DNA from: Aestuariivirga litoralis
GTDB lineage: Bacteria > Pseudomonadota > Alphaproteobacteria > Rhizobiales > Aestuariivirgaceae
Length of the DNA stretch: 64,000 nt
Assembly: GCF_015714715.1 (NCBI RefSeq)
Contig: NZ_WAHS01000001.1
Span: 1,364,001-1,428,000 of the forward strand
Direction: 5' to 3'
The notes beneath the pieces are model-generated. The model worked only from the letters and a program-made list of their open reading frames with translations, ran no database searches and had not been told where the DNA came from. Positions 44,498 to 52,316 of the stretch are shown here, piece by piece (position 1 is the first letter of the stretch; each line of letters begins with the position of its first letter). Made by a program: the position numbers and the translations under genes.

Positions 44498-44695
44498 ATG
44501 TTCAGGACATTTGCAACGGCGGCGCTTCTCACCAGCAGCCTTTTCATCATGGGCGGCAATGCCTTCGCCGACAGTTCAGCGCTAACCGGTGATGACTATC
44601 AAGCTCTGCAATTCGCCGCCAAGCACGGCAGTTGCTCCATGCATTACGGCACCAAGGTGTGCACCAACTTCAACAGCGGCGGCTCGATGAAGTAG
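44498..44695 (+). CDS. small secreted protein with two cysteines
   Basis: 65 aa from ATG 44498 with GAGG five bases upstream. The signal peptide MFRTFATAALLTSSLFIMGG ends near NAFA (residue 24), leaving a mature peptide of about 41 residues (DSSALTGDDYQALQFAAKHG, then SCSMHYGTKVCTNFNS) with two Cys nine residues apart, likely a disulfide in the periplasm. No family is recognised. It is the first of four small exported proteins in a row. Confidence 0.75.
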   Translation: MFRTFATAALLTSSLFIMGGNAFADSSALTGDDYQALQFAAKHGSCSMHYGTKVCTNFNSGGSMK

Positions 44696-44708
44696 TTGAG
44701 CCGTCACC

Positions 44709-44736
44709 GGTCAGGACAGACCCTCCTGTCCTGACC
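44709..44736 (+). other. perfect 11-base-pair hairpin downstream of the 65-aa gene
   Basis: GGTCAGGACAG (44709-44719) and CTGTCCTGACC (44726-44736) with a six-base loop, 13 bases after the stop. There is no T-run, so it is an RNA-stabilising or processing hairpin rather than a classic terminator. Confidence 0.7.
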
Positions 44737-44823
44737 ACGCTTTCCAGCTCCTGAACAGCGACGGAAGTTCCTGAGGCCCGCGTCATTTCCGACGGATGGC
44801 TTATTTCTGCTGAAGGAAACAAC

Positions 44824-45060
44824 ATGCTCAAGAAACTGATTGCCGCCGGCGCTACCGCCGCAACCCTGATGGTTGCCGGCGCGGCCATGACCGGAACCGC
44901 CGAGGCCCATGGGCATCGTAGACACCATGCCAAGGGACACCACCACCGGGGTCACAATTGGGGCTGGCATCATTGGCGGGGCCACCGTCACAACTGGCAC
45001 TGTCACTGGGTGAGCGGCTGGCATCACGGCCATAAGGTGTTTTGGAAAGTATGCGCCTGA
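44824..45060 (+). CDS. small secreted histidine-rich protein
   Basis: 78 aa from ATG 44824 (GAAGGA upstream). The signal peptide MLKKLIAAGATAATLMVAGA ends at GTAEA (residue 28). The mature 50 residues hold 17 His, 7 Trp and 2 Cys (HRRHHAKGHHHRGHNWGWHH, then WHCHWVSGWHHGHKVFWKVC). This composition suggests binding of Zn, Cu or Ni in the periplasm. Its C-terminal CHW...HGHKVxxKVC block is shared with the next gene. Confidence 0.8.
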   Translation: MLKKLIAAGATAATLMVAGAAMTGTAEAHGHRRHHAKGHHHRGHNWGWHHWRGHRHNWHCHWVSGWHHGHKVFWKVCA

Positions 45061-45072
45061 TTCTCTCACGCT

Positions 45073-45103
45073 AAAACCTCCCTTTGAAATGGTGGAGGTT
45101 TTC
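45073..45103 (+). terminator. probable terminator after the His-rich gene
   Basis: AAAACCTCC (45073-45081) pairs with GGAGGTTTT (45094-45102) across a 12-base loop. The pairing supplies its own T-run. The loop is large, so confidence is moderate. Confidence 0.55.
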
Positions 45104-45208
45104 AGGCTCACAAGCAGCGATCAAAAAAACCGCGACGGAACTTTTTCCCTCTTGCGTCCTTTACGCGTACACGTGCAACATCGCCTTAGAACACGTGCGA
45201 GGAAATTG

Positions 45209-45559
45209 ATGTTGAAAAAACTTGTTGCGGTCGGCGCTCTTGCGGCGGCAATGTTGACCGGTGCTACCTTCAGCAGTGGTAGCGCAAAGGCGCATGGATG
45301 GCACGACGACCATTATTGCTATCCTGACTATCAGACTTATTTCGGCCCGTTCTACCGCCCGTGCCATTTTGCGGGTGGCGGCTGGCATATTCATCACCAG
45401 CCCTGGTGGAAATGGCAGGAATATCGCGGCACGCGGGCCTGGTATCATCATCACCGTCATCATGCGACCAGCAAATCCTCGACCAAGTGCTCGTGGCACA
45501 GGGATTGGAAGCATGGTCACAAGGTGAGCGTGAAAGTCTGCAAGACGATCTATTGGTAA
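45209..45559 (+). CDS. small secreted His/Trp/Tyr-rich protein
   Basis: 116 aa from ATG 45209 with AGGAAATTG just upstream. The signal peptide MLKKLVAVGALAAAMLTGAT ends near SAKA (residue 28) and closely resembles that of the upstream gene. The mature part contains WHDDHYCYPDYQTYFGPFYRPCH, a WHIHHQPWWKW segment and HHHRHHATSK, then CSWHRDWKHGHKVSVKVC. Four Cys and many aromatic and His residues suggest a metal-binding, disulfide-stabilised exported protein. It is a paralog of the 78-aa protein. Confidence 0.78.
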   Translation: MLKKLVAVGALAAAMLTGATFSSGSAKAHGWHDDHYCYPDYQTYFGPFYRPCHFAGGGWHIHHQPWWKWQEYRGTRAWYHHHRHHATSKSSTKCSWHRDWKHGHKVSVKVCKTIYW

Positions 45560-45573
45560 GCGCGTAACGGCAG

Positions 45574-45602
45574 GCAGGCCTGGTGGGCCTGCTTTAATTT
45601 TG
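45574..45602 (+). terminator. intrinsic terminator after the 116-aa gene
   Basis: GCAGGCC (45574-45580) and GGCCTGC (45586-45592) with a five-base loop, followed by TTTAATTTT. It lies 15 bases after the stop. Confidence 0.8.
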
Positions 45603-45662
45603 AGACTGACGTTTTAACCCGGCTGGACCCCATGTGGTGCGGCCCTACAAAGGAGCGAAACG

Positions 45663-45905
45663 ATGATCAATAAAGTTATTATGGCCGGCCTTACGGCTGG
45701 TGCACTGGCCTTGGGCATGGGGGCTGCTGCAGCACCTGCCAATGCGGGCATTTATATTGGCCTTGGCGGCTTTGGTGGCGGCTATTATCCCCATCACCAT
45801 GGCTTCTATGGCGGCGGCTGGCATCACAATCATTGCGGCTGGGTGAAGGTGAAGAAGAAGATTAACGGTCACTGGCGCTGGCGTAAGGTCTGGCGCTGCT
45901 GGTAA
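45663..45905 (+). CDS. small secreted Gly/His-rich protein
   Basis: 80 aa from ATG 45663 with AAAGGAG eight bases upstream. The signal peptide MINKVIMAGLTAGALALGMG ends at PANA (residue 28). The mature part is Gly/Tyr/His-rich (GGGYYPHHHGFYGGGWHHNH), then CGWVKVKKKINGHWRWRKVW and a terminal Cys. The Cys-x-Trp ... Cys ending parallels the two upstream genes. Function is unknown. Confidence 0.78.
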   Translation: MINKVIMAGLTAGALALGMGAAAAPANAGIYIGLGGFGGGYYPHHHGFYGGGWHHNHCGWVKVKKKINGHWRWRKVWRCW

Positions 45906-45911
45906 GCAGCT

Positions 45912-45942
45912 AAAAAGGGCGGGATTTCTCCCGCCCTTTTTT
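45912..45942. terminator. bidirectional intrinsic terminator
   Basis: GGGCGGGA (45917-45924) and TCCCGCCC (45929-45936) with a TTTC loop, flanked by five A and six T residues. It ends the small-protein cluster on + and ohr on -. Confidence 0.93.
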
Positions 45943-45956
45943 ATTGTCCGGTTGCG

Positions 45957-46379
45957 TTAGACGATATTGGTTGTGACGTTCACATTGCCCTTGATGGAAT
46001 GCGAATAGGGGCAAACCACATGGCCGCGCTTGGTGAGTTCTTCGGCGGCAGCCTTGTCGAGGCCGGGCAGCGATACATTCAACACCACTTCAATGCCGAA
46101 GCCCTGGCCATCATCACGCGGGCCAATGCTGACGGATGGCGAGACGGTGGCATCAGCTGGCATGGCCAACTTGTCACGGCCCGCCACGAAGCGCATGGCG
46201 CCCAGATAGCAAGCGCCATAGCCCACGGCGAAGAGTTCTTCCGGATTGGTGCCCTTGCCCGAGCCGCCCATTTCAGTGGGGGTGGCGAGGGTGACGGTGA
46301 CGCGGCCATTCTCGGTGGCAGAAATGCCGTTGCGGCCATTGCCCGTTGCCTTGGCATGGGCGGTGTATGCAATCTTCAT
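45957..46379 (-). CDS. ohr: organic hydroperoxide resistance protein
   Basis: 140 aa from ATG 46379 with GGAG upstream. It is a thiol peroxidase of the Ohr/OsmC family that reduces organic and fatty-acid hydroperoxides. Catalytic C57 is in VGYGACYLGAMRF and resolving C123 is in VVCPYSHSIKGN. The N-terminus KIAYTAHAKATGNGRNG and PEELFAVGY are typical. It lies 13 bases downstream of its regulator ohrR. Confidence 0.95.
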   Translation of the reverse strand: MKIAYTAHAKATGNGRNGISATENGRVTVTLATPTEMGGSGKGTNPEELFAVGYGACYLGAMRFVAGRDKLAMPADATVSPSVSIGPRDDGQGFGIEVVLNVSLPGLDKAAAEELTKRGHVVCPYSHSIKGNVNVTTNIV

Positions 46380-46392
46380 AGGTAGTCTCCTG

Positions 46393-46851
46393 TTAGGTGG
46401 TTTTGGTTTGAGAATGGGCACGCAGGGCCTGGGCCAGCGTGTTGATTTTGGCGGTGAGCGCCTGGGCTTCGGCCAGCGGCAGGCTGCTCGCCTCCAGCAC
46501 TTGCGGGGGCACGCAACCAATCTCGCCGATCAGGACCTGTCCCTTGCCGGTGAGGTGGATGCGTACAACGCGTTCGTCCTTGGCGTCGCGGCGCCGGGTA
46601 ATATGGCCCATCGCTTCGAGCCGTTTCAGCAGCGGGGTGAGGGTGTTTGATTCGAGGAACAGCGCCTCGCCCAGCTCATTCACCTTCTGGCTATCCCGGC
46701 CCGACAGTGCCACGAGAACGAGGAACTGCGGATAGGTGAGACCGAACTGCTCCAGCAGCCCACGGTAAAGCCGGTTGAAGGCCAGCCCCGCAGCATAGAC
46801 GGAGAAGCACATCATGTTGCCAATGGGCGGAATGGGCGGGTTTGCGCTCAT
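46393..46851 (-). CDS. ohrR: MarR family organic-hydroperoxide-sensing repressor
   Basis: 152-aa winged-helix regulator. The peroxide-sensing Cys is C15 in GNMMCFSVYAAG, the same position as in characterised OhrR proteins. The DNA-binding part reads LGEALFLESNTLTPLLKRLEAMG with wing RRRDAKDERVVRI. A single sensing Cys is consistent with the one-Cys class, although a second Cys (C112 region, GEIGCVPPQ) exists. It is co-transcribed with ohr. Confidence 0.93.
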   Translation of the reverse strand: MSANPPIPPIGNMMCFSVYAAGLAFNRLYRGLLEQFGLTYPQFLVLVALSGRDSQKVNELGEALFLESNTLTPLLKRLEAMGHITRRRDAKDERVVRIHLTGKGQVLIGEIGCVPPQVLEASSLPLAEAQALTAKINTLAQALRAHSQTKTT

Positions 46852-46856
46852 GCAAT

Positions 46857-46876
46857 CGATATATATCGTGCACGAT
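46857..46876. promoter_or_regulatory. candidate OhrR operator: two overlapping palindromes
   Basis: CGATATATATCG (46857-46868) and ATCGTGCACGAT (46865-46876) are both perfect palindromes sharing ATCG, immediately upstream of ohrR. GATTTAAT is also directly repeated nearby, 15 bases apart. Autoregulation by OhrR is expected from the family; which palindrome it uses is not known. Confidence 0.45.
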
Positions 46877-46899
46877 TTAATCGCAATAGATTTAATACG

Positions 46900-47814
46900 C
46901 TATTTTTGCATGGCTCGTATGAAGCTGAAGGTTTCATCGCGGGTGGGCGCACCCAGCCTGCCGCCGAAGCGCATGCATTTCACGGCTGCGGCAGCACTGC
47001 TGATTTCAATGGCTTTGATCTCATCCAGCTTCTCACCCAGGCAAGCAGCGAAGACGCCATGGAAGATATCGCCCGCTGCCAAAGTATCCACGGCTTTGAT
47101 TTTGTAGGCGGGAATGTGATTGGCAGGGGAACCGGGCATGCATGCGAGCGTGCCCTTCGAACCATCGGTCACTGCGCAGAATACTTTATAGGTCTCTGCC
47201 AACCGATGCGTGGCTTCGGCGGAATCCACCTCCGGACCAAACAGAATCTGGCAGGCCGGCAGCGAAGCGACGATGTGAGAGGCTAGCGGCAGGAGCCGGT
47301 GAAGGACAACAGGCGGTGCCACATCGGCATCGAATATGCCAGGGATGCCCGCTTGCCGCGCACCAGCCAATGCGAGTGCCGCAGCACCCGGCCAGCGCGC
47401 ATCAGCAAGGATGACATCAAATTCGTTGAACGCAATATTGGAATGCGGTGGATCGGAGGTAATTTGGGGATCGTAATAGGGAACGATCATCCGTTCTCCC
47501 TTCCCGTCGATCAGGATCGTCGCAATGGCGGAGCGGCCACTTTCCACGCGCCTGATGTGAGAGCAATCAATACCCTCGGCGCGCATGTCGTCGATCAACA
47601 CTTGGCCCACACTGTCATTGCCGACGCTGGCCCAGAGCGAAACATTTGCACCGTGGCGCTTGGCTCCCGTGGCCGCACTCGCGGCCATTCCTGCAGCGGA
47701 TTGGAGCGCTTCCGTGGGGAGATATTTTCCCGGCTTAGAAGGCAATTCATCGAAGCGGAACAGCGTGTCGTAAGTGAGCGCACCGACGCTCAGCAGATTG
47801 GGTACAGATTTCAT
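46900..47814 (-). CDS. PfkB family carbohydrate kinase
   Basis: 304 aa. The N-terminal motif is LLSVGALTYDTLFRFDELPSKPGKY with a two-Gly AGMAASAATGAKRHG. The C-terminal anion-hole and catalytic-base motif reads DTLAAGDIFHGVF, where the usual DTxGAGD has Ala for Gly. It phosphorylates a sugar or nucleoside; the substrate is not identifiable. It lies 48 bases upstream of ohrR on the same strand and is divergent from radA. Confidence 0.87.
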   Translation of the reverse strand: MKSVPNLLSVGALTYDTLFRFDELPSKPGKYLPTEALQSAAGMAASAATGAKRHGANVSLWASVGNDSVGQVLIDDMRAEGIDCSHIRRVESGRSAIATILIDGKGERMIVPYYDPQITSDPPHSNIAFNEFDVILADARWPGAAALALAGARQAGIPGIFDADVAPPVVLHRLLPLASHIVASLPACQILFGPEVDSAEATHRLAETYKVFCAVTDGSKGTLACMPGSPANHIPAYKIKAVDTLAAGDIFHGVFAACLGEKLDEIKAIEISSAAAAVKCMRFGGRLGAPTRDETFSFIRAMQK

Positions 47815-47884
47815 CCCACTGGTTTATCCAGGTTTGGCGGGCAAAGCTCTTGCGTTCTCTATATGTTCCATGATATGGCTCGGC

Positions 47885-49276
47885 ATGGCCAAATCCTCTT
47901 CCACTTATGTCTGCCAATCCTGTGGTGCCGTTTCGCATAAATGGTCGGGGCAATGTGACAGCTGCGACCAATGGAACAGCATTATTGAGGAAAAAACCGA
48001 TGCCCCGGCCTCCGGTGCCAAGGGTGCGCGGTTGCCCAAGGGGCGCACGACACGGTTGGTGGATCTGAAAGGCGAGAGCCCTGCCCCGCCGCGTATTCTC
48101 TCCGGCATTGCAGAGCTGGACCGGGCGACCGGCGGCGGCTTCGTGCCCGGCTCGGCGGTGTTGATCGGCGGCGATCCGGGCATCGGCAAATCGACTTTGC
48201 TGCTGCAAGCGCTGGCTGCTCTCGGCACGTCCGGCCAAAAGGTGGTTTATGTCACGGGCGAGGAGGCCATTGCCCAGGTGCGCCTTCGGGCCGCGCGGCT
48301 GGGGCTGGCTGACGCGCCGGTGCTGCTGGCGGCGGAAACCAATGTCTCCGACATCATCGCCACGTTGAATGAGGGTGAGCCGCCCGCCGTGGTGGTCATC
48401 GATTCGGTGCAGACTTTGTGGTCGCCGGTGATTGAATCCGCCCCCGGCACGGTGTCGCAATTGAAAGCCGGGTCGGAAGCGCTGGTGCGCTTTGCCAAGA
48501 CCAAGGGGGCCTGCGTGCTGCTGGTTGGGCATGTGACCAAGGATGGCCAGATCGCCGGGCCCAAAGTGATCGAGCATCTGGTCGATACGGTGCTGTATTT
48601 CGAGGGTGACCGTGGGCACCAGTTTCGCATCCTGCGGGCGGTGAAAAACCGCTTCGGGCCCACCGATGAAATCGGCGTGTTTGAAATGTCGGATGGCGGC
48701 CTGCAGGAAGTGACCAATCCGTCGCGCCTATTCATGGGCGAGGCCGAACAGGCCGCCCCCGGCACGGCGGTGTTTGCTGGCATTGAAGGTACCAGGCCAC
48801 TGCTGGTGGAAATCCAGGCGCTGGTTTCGCCCTCAACTTTGGGCACGCCCCGGCGCACGGTGGTGGGCTGGGATGGCACGCGTCTGGCGATGATTCTTGC
48901 CGTCATTGAAGCGCGGGCGGGTGTCACACTGTCCAACCATGACGTGTTCCTCAATGTGGCGGGCGGCTTGCGGCTGAAAGAGCCGGCGGCTGATCTGGCC
49001 GTGGCGGCGGCCCTGCTCTCTTCACTGTCCGACACCATCATTCCGCATGGCACGGTGCTGTTCGGCGAAGTGGCTTTATCGGGTGCCGTGCGCCCTGTGG
49101 GCCAGACGGAAGCGCGTTTGAAAGAAGCCCTGAAACTGGGGCTGGACCATGCGGTGATTGCCATCCATGGCGACAAGGCGCCCAAGACCCAGCTGGAAAC
49201 CAAGGTGCTGGCCACCATTTCCGATCTGGTCGCCTGGGTTGCATCGCGCCGCAAGGGGTTGCGGCGGATCGCCTGA
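47885..49276 (+). CDS. radA: DNA repair protein RadA
   Basis: 463 aa from ATG 47885 (MAKSSSTYVCQSCG); a longer in-frame reading extends into the pfkB start and is not needed. The N-terminal zinc finger is CQSCG-x-CDSC, Walker A is GGDPGIGKSTLLLQ, the RadA-specific KNRFG motif is in AVKNRFGPTDEIG, and a Lon-like C-terminal domain follows (DVFLNVAGGLRLKEPAADLAV). It promotes branch migration in recombination. It heads radA-cvpA-purF-SDR. Confidence 0.96.
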   Translation: MAKSSSTYVCQSCGAVSHKWSGQCDSCDQWNSIIEEKTDAPASGAKGARLPKGRTTRLVDLKGESPAPPRILSGIAELDRATGGGFVPGSAVLIGGDPGIGKSTLLLQALAALGTSGQKVVYVTGEEAIAQVRLRAARLGLADAPVLLAAETNVSDIIATLNEGEPPAVVVIDSVQTLWSPVIESAPGTVSQLKAGSEALVRFAKTKGACVLLVGHVTKDGQIAGPKVIEHLVDTVLYFEGDRGHQFRILRAVKNRFGPTDEIGVFEMSDGGLQEVTNPSRLFMGEAEQAAPGTAVFAGIEGTRPLLVEIQALVSPSTLGTPRRTVVGWDGTRLAMILAVIEARAGVTLSNHDVFLNVAGGLRLKEPAADLAVAAALLSSLSDTIIPHGTVLFGEVALSGAVRPVGQTEARLKEALKLGLDHAVIAIHGDKAPKTQLETKVLATISDLVAWVASRRKGLRRIA

Positions 49277-49416
49277 TCCAGCTTGTGCGCAGCTCCAGGC
49301 CTCACCATATCAAGCGCTTGAAAGCCGCACCCTCTTCTGGGGATTAGGTCTGGTATGGCCCATTCCTTTTGAATATAGAGGGACTCGCAAGTTTCAACGG
49401 CATACAAGGGCGGTTC

Positions 49417-50106
49417 ATGTTTCAACTTCTCGATCTCATCCTGCTTGGCATCATGTTGATCTCAGGAGTTCTGGCCCTCGCGCGCGGCTTCACCCGTGAA
49501 GTGCTTTCACTGGTGGCTTGGGGTGCCGCCGCTGCGGCCGCCTGGTACGCTATCAAGCAAAAGCAACTCATCGACATGGTGGCCCCACATGTTGATCCAA
49601 CCCGGCCACAAATCGCCATGGTGATCGTGGGTGCCGCCGCCTTCATCGTGGTGTTGATCATCGTCTCGATCATCGGTGTGCGTGTGTCTGACCGGGTGGT
49701 GGATTCATCTGTGGGCGCGGTGGACCGCACTGTCGGTTTCTTCTACGGCCTGGCGCGTGGCCTGGTGCTCGTCGCCATCTGCTACATGTTCTATGGCTGG
49801 CTGCTGCCGGTAGAAAAGCAGGAAGACTGGGTGCGCAATGCGGTGTCGTTGCCCGCCATCCGCTGGGTTTCGCAGACCATGCTGGAACACATGCCGCCTG
49901 ACATTGCGGAAACGCTTTCCAATTCCTCGCTGATCGGCAACGGGCCGGATGGCGCAGGCCAGACCCAGACCGAGAAGACCGATAGCCCCGACAAGACCGA
50001 TGCCCAACCTGCAGACAAGAATGCAGGCTATACCAATGGCCAGCAGCAGGGCATGGACAATCTGGTGAAGGGCACGCAGCAACAGGACCCGGCCAAAAAA
50101 CAATGA
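49417..50106 (+). CDS. cvpA: CvpA family membrane protein
   Basis: 229 aa from ATG 49417 (AAGGGCGG upstream). Four membrane segments are seen: LLDLILLGIMLISGVLALA, LVAWGAAAAAAWYAI, AMVIVGAAAFIVVLIIVSII and LARGLVLVAICYMFYGWLL. Between them lies the conserved GAVDRTVGFFYG. The C-terminal 60 residues are polar and low in complexity (QTEKTDSPDKTDAQPADK). CvpA was named for colicin V production and affects envelope robustness. It overlaps purF by ATGA. Confidence 0.92.
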   Translation: MFQLLDLILLGIMLISGVLALARGFTREVLSLVAWGAAAAAAWYAIKQKQLIDMVAPHVDPTRPQIAMVIVGAAAFIVVLIIVSIIGVRVSDRVVDSSVGAVDRTVGFFYGLARGLVLVAICYMFYGWLLPVEKQEDWVRNAVSLPAIRWVSQTMLEHMPPDIAETLSNSSLIGNGPDGAGQTQTEKTDSPDKTDAQPADKNAGYTNGQQQGMDNLVKGTQQQDPAKKQ

Positions 50107-51566
50107 CAGATTTCGACTCTGATTTCGATCTTGATGGCGACACACTGCGCGAAGAGTGCGGTGTGTTTGGCATTTACGGCCACCCTGATGCGGCGGCCCT
50201 GACGGCACTTGGCCTGCATGCGTTGCAGCACCGCGGCCAGGAGTCAGCTGGCATCGTTACTTTCGACGGCGAACGCTTCCATTCTGAAAAGCGCATGGGG
50301 CTGGTCGGCGATCACTTCTCGTCGGAAAAAGTCATCAACCGCCTGCATGGCACGCAGGCCGTGGGCCATGTGCGCTATTCCACCACGGGCGGTGCCATCC
50401 TGCGCAATGTGCAGCCGCTGTTTGCCGAGCTGGCCACCGGCGGCATTGCTGTCGCTCACAATGGCAATCTCACCAATGGTCTCTCGCTGCGCCGCCAGTT
50501 GATCGAGAAGGGCGCCATCTATCAATCCACATCAGACTCGGAAGCGATCCTGCATCTCGTGGCACAATCCGGCAAAAAGCGGATGATGGAACGCTATGTG
50601 GATGCCATGCGCCAGCTGGAAGGCGCTTACGCCTTAGTCGCGCTCACCAACAAAAAGCTGATTGGCGCGCGCGACCCATTTGGCATCCGCCCGCTGATCA
50701 TCGGCGAATTGAATGGCGCTTACATCCTGTGCTCGGAAACGGTGGCGCTGGATATTATCGGCGCGAAATTTGTGCGCGAAGTCGAGAATGGCGAAGTGGT
50801 GGTGATTTCGGCCGAAGGCCTTGAGTCGCTGCGCCCCTTCCCCAAGCAGCCGGCGCGCCCCTGCATTTTCGAATATGTCTATTTCTCGCGGCCGGATTCA
50901 ATTCTTGGCGGCCGCTCGGTCTATGATGTGCGCAAGCAGACCGGCAAGCAGCTGGCGCTGGAAGCGCCGGTTGAGGCTGATGTGGTTGTGCCGATCCCCG
51001 ACAGTGGCGTGCCTGCTGCCATCGGCTATTCGCAGCAGACCGGTATTCCCTTCGAGCTGGGCATCATCCGCAACCATTATGTGGGCCGCACCTTCATTGA
51101 GCCCACACAGCATATTCGCGCGTTGGGTGTGAAGCTGAAGCACAATGCCAACAAGTCAGTCGTTGCCGGCAAGCGCGTGGTGCTGGTAGATGATTCCATC
51201 GTGCGCGGCACCACTTCAGTGAAGATCGTGCGGATGATGTATGAAGCTGGTGCGAAGGAAGTGCATATGCGCATTTCATCGCCGCCGATCAAACATCCGG
51301 ATTTTTACGGCATCGACACGCCGGAGCGCAAAGCGCTGCTGGCGGCCACGCATTCGATGGAAGAAATGCGCGCCTTCATTGGTGTAGATAGCCTGGCCTT
51401 TGTCTCGGTCGATGGTTTGTACAAGGCGTGCGGCCTGCCCGGCCGTGACAACAACGCGCCGCAATTCACCGATCATGCTTTCACGGGTGACTATCCCACA
51501 CCGTTGACCGATCTGGGTGGCGAACATGCCAAAAGCGTGCGCGCCATGCTGGCTGAAGCCGGCTGA
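50103..51566 (+). CDS. purF: amidophosphoribosyltransferase
   Basis: 487 aa, first committed step of purine synthesis. The N-terminal Cys nucleophile is in LREECGVFGIYG (residue 19, so a short propeptide is removed). The glutaminase core has LQHRGQESAGI. The PRPP loop reads RVVLVDDSIVRGTTSVKIV, and late cysteines (LYKACGLPGRD) are present. The Bacillus-type FeS/propeptide arrangement is possible. It works in the same pathway as purD at 12014. Confidence 0.96.
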   Translation: MTDFDSDFDLDGDTLREECGVFGIYGHPDAAALTALGLHALQHRGQESAGIVTFDGERFHSEKRMGLVGDHFSSEKVINRLHGTQAVGHVRYSTTGGAILRNVQPLFAELATGGIAVAHNGNLTNGLSLRRQLIEKGAIYQSTSDSEAILHLVAQSGKKRMMERYVDAMRQLEGAYALVALTNKKLIGARDPFGIRPLIIGELNGAYILCSETVALDIIGAKFVREVENGEVVVISAEGLESLRPFPKQPARPCIFEYVYFSRPDSILGGRSVYDVRKQTGKQLALEAPVEADVVVPIPDSGVPAAIGYSQQTGIPFELGIIRNHYVGRTFIEPTQHIRALGVKLKHNANKSVVAGKRVVLVDDSIVRGTTSVKIVRMMYEAGAKEVHMRISSPPIKHPDFYGIDTPERKALLAATHSMEEMRAFIGVDSLAFVSVDGLYKACGLPGRDNNAPQFTDHAFTGDYPTPLTDLGGEHAKSVRAMLAEAG

Positions 51567-52297
51567 TGTCCAAATCACTCGCAGGTCAAGTCGCCGTTGT
51601 CACCGGCGCATCACGCGGGCTTGGCCGGGCCACGGCTTTGGCCCTAGCTCAAGAGGGTGCGCATATCATCGCTACCGCACGCACGCAGGGCGGGCTGGAA
51701 GAGCTGGATGATGCGATCAAGGCTGCCGGTTCCACCGCCACGCTGGTGCCAATGGATGTAACGGATTACGCCGGGATCGACCGGCTGGGTGCCGCCATTT
51801 TCGAACGCTGGAAGAAGCTTGATATTCTGGTGGGCAATGCCGGCGTGTTGGGCAAGCTGACCCCTGTGCCGCATCTTGATCCCAAAGTGTGGGACGAGGT
51901 GATGGCCGTCAATGTCACCGCCAATTACCGCCTGCTGCGCTCGCTTGATCCGCTGCTACGGTTGAGCGAGGCAGGCCGCGCAGTGTTCGTCACTTCAGGG
52001 GCGGCCCACAAGGCGCCAGCTTTCTGGGGCGGCTATTCGGTTTCGAAGGCGGCACTCGAAGCCATGGTGAAAACCTACGCGCATGAAATGGAAACCAGCC
52101 CGGTGCGCGCCAACTTGTTCAGCCCCGGCCCTACCCGCACCCGCATGCGCGCCAGCGCGATGCCGGGCGAGGATCCGAATTCGCTGCCCTCACCTGAAGA
52201 AGTGGCCGCGCAAATCGTGCCGATGTGCAAGGCGGAATTTGAGGATACGGGTGCCGTATACAAATACGCGGCGAGCGGCTTGTTCAAGCAGGGTTAG
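51566..52297 (+). CDS. short-chain dehydrogenase/reductase
   Basis: 243-aa classical SDR with TGASRGLG, GNAGVLG, FVTSGAAHKAPAFWGG and YSVSKAALEAMV. Its ATG shares one base with the purF stop (TGATG). An SDR follows purF in many Rhizobiales, so its link to the purine gene is conserved though the substrate is not known. Confidence 0.9.
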   Translation: MSKSLAGQVAVVTGASRGLGRATALALAQEGAHIIATARTQGGLEELDDAIKAAGSTATLVPMDVTDYAGIDRLGAAIFERWKKLDILVGNAGVLGKLTPVPHLDPKVWDEVMAVNVTANYRLLRSLDPLLRLSEAGRAVFVTSGAAHKAPAFWGGYSVSKAALEAMVKTYAHEMETSPVRANLFSPGPTRTRMRASAMPGEDPNSLPSPEEVAAQIVPMCKAEFEDTGAVYKYAASGLFKQG

Positions 52298-52316
52298 ATC
52301 AAGTTTAGATTATTCA

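Noticed and set aside
45137-45161. EcfG-type stress promoter (GGAAC-N16/17-CGTT) before the 116-aa gene
   Set aside because: GGAAC is present, but the -10 half reads CCTT or CTTT at the required spacing.
48247-49425. 392-codon - strand open frame opposite radA
   Set aside because: Shadow of a high-G+C coding region with Ser/Arg/Thr-rich, motif-free sequence.
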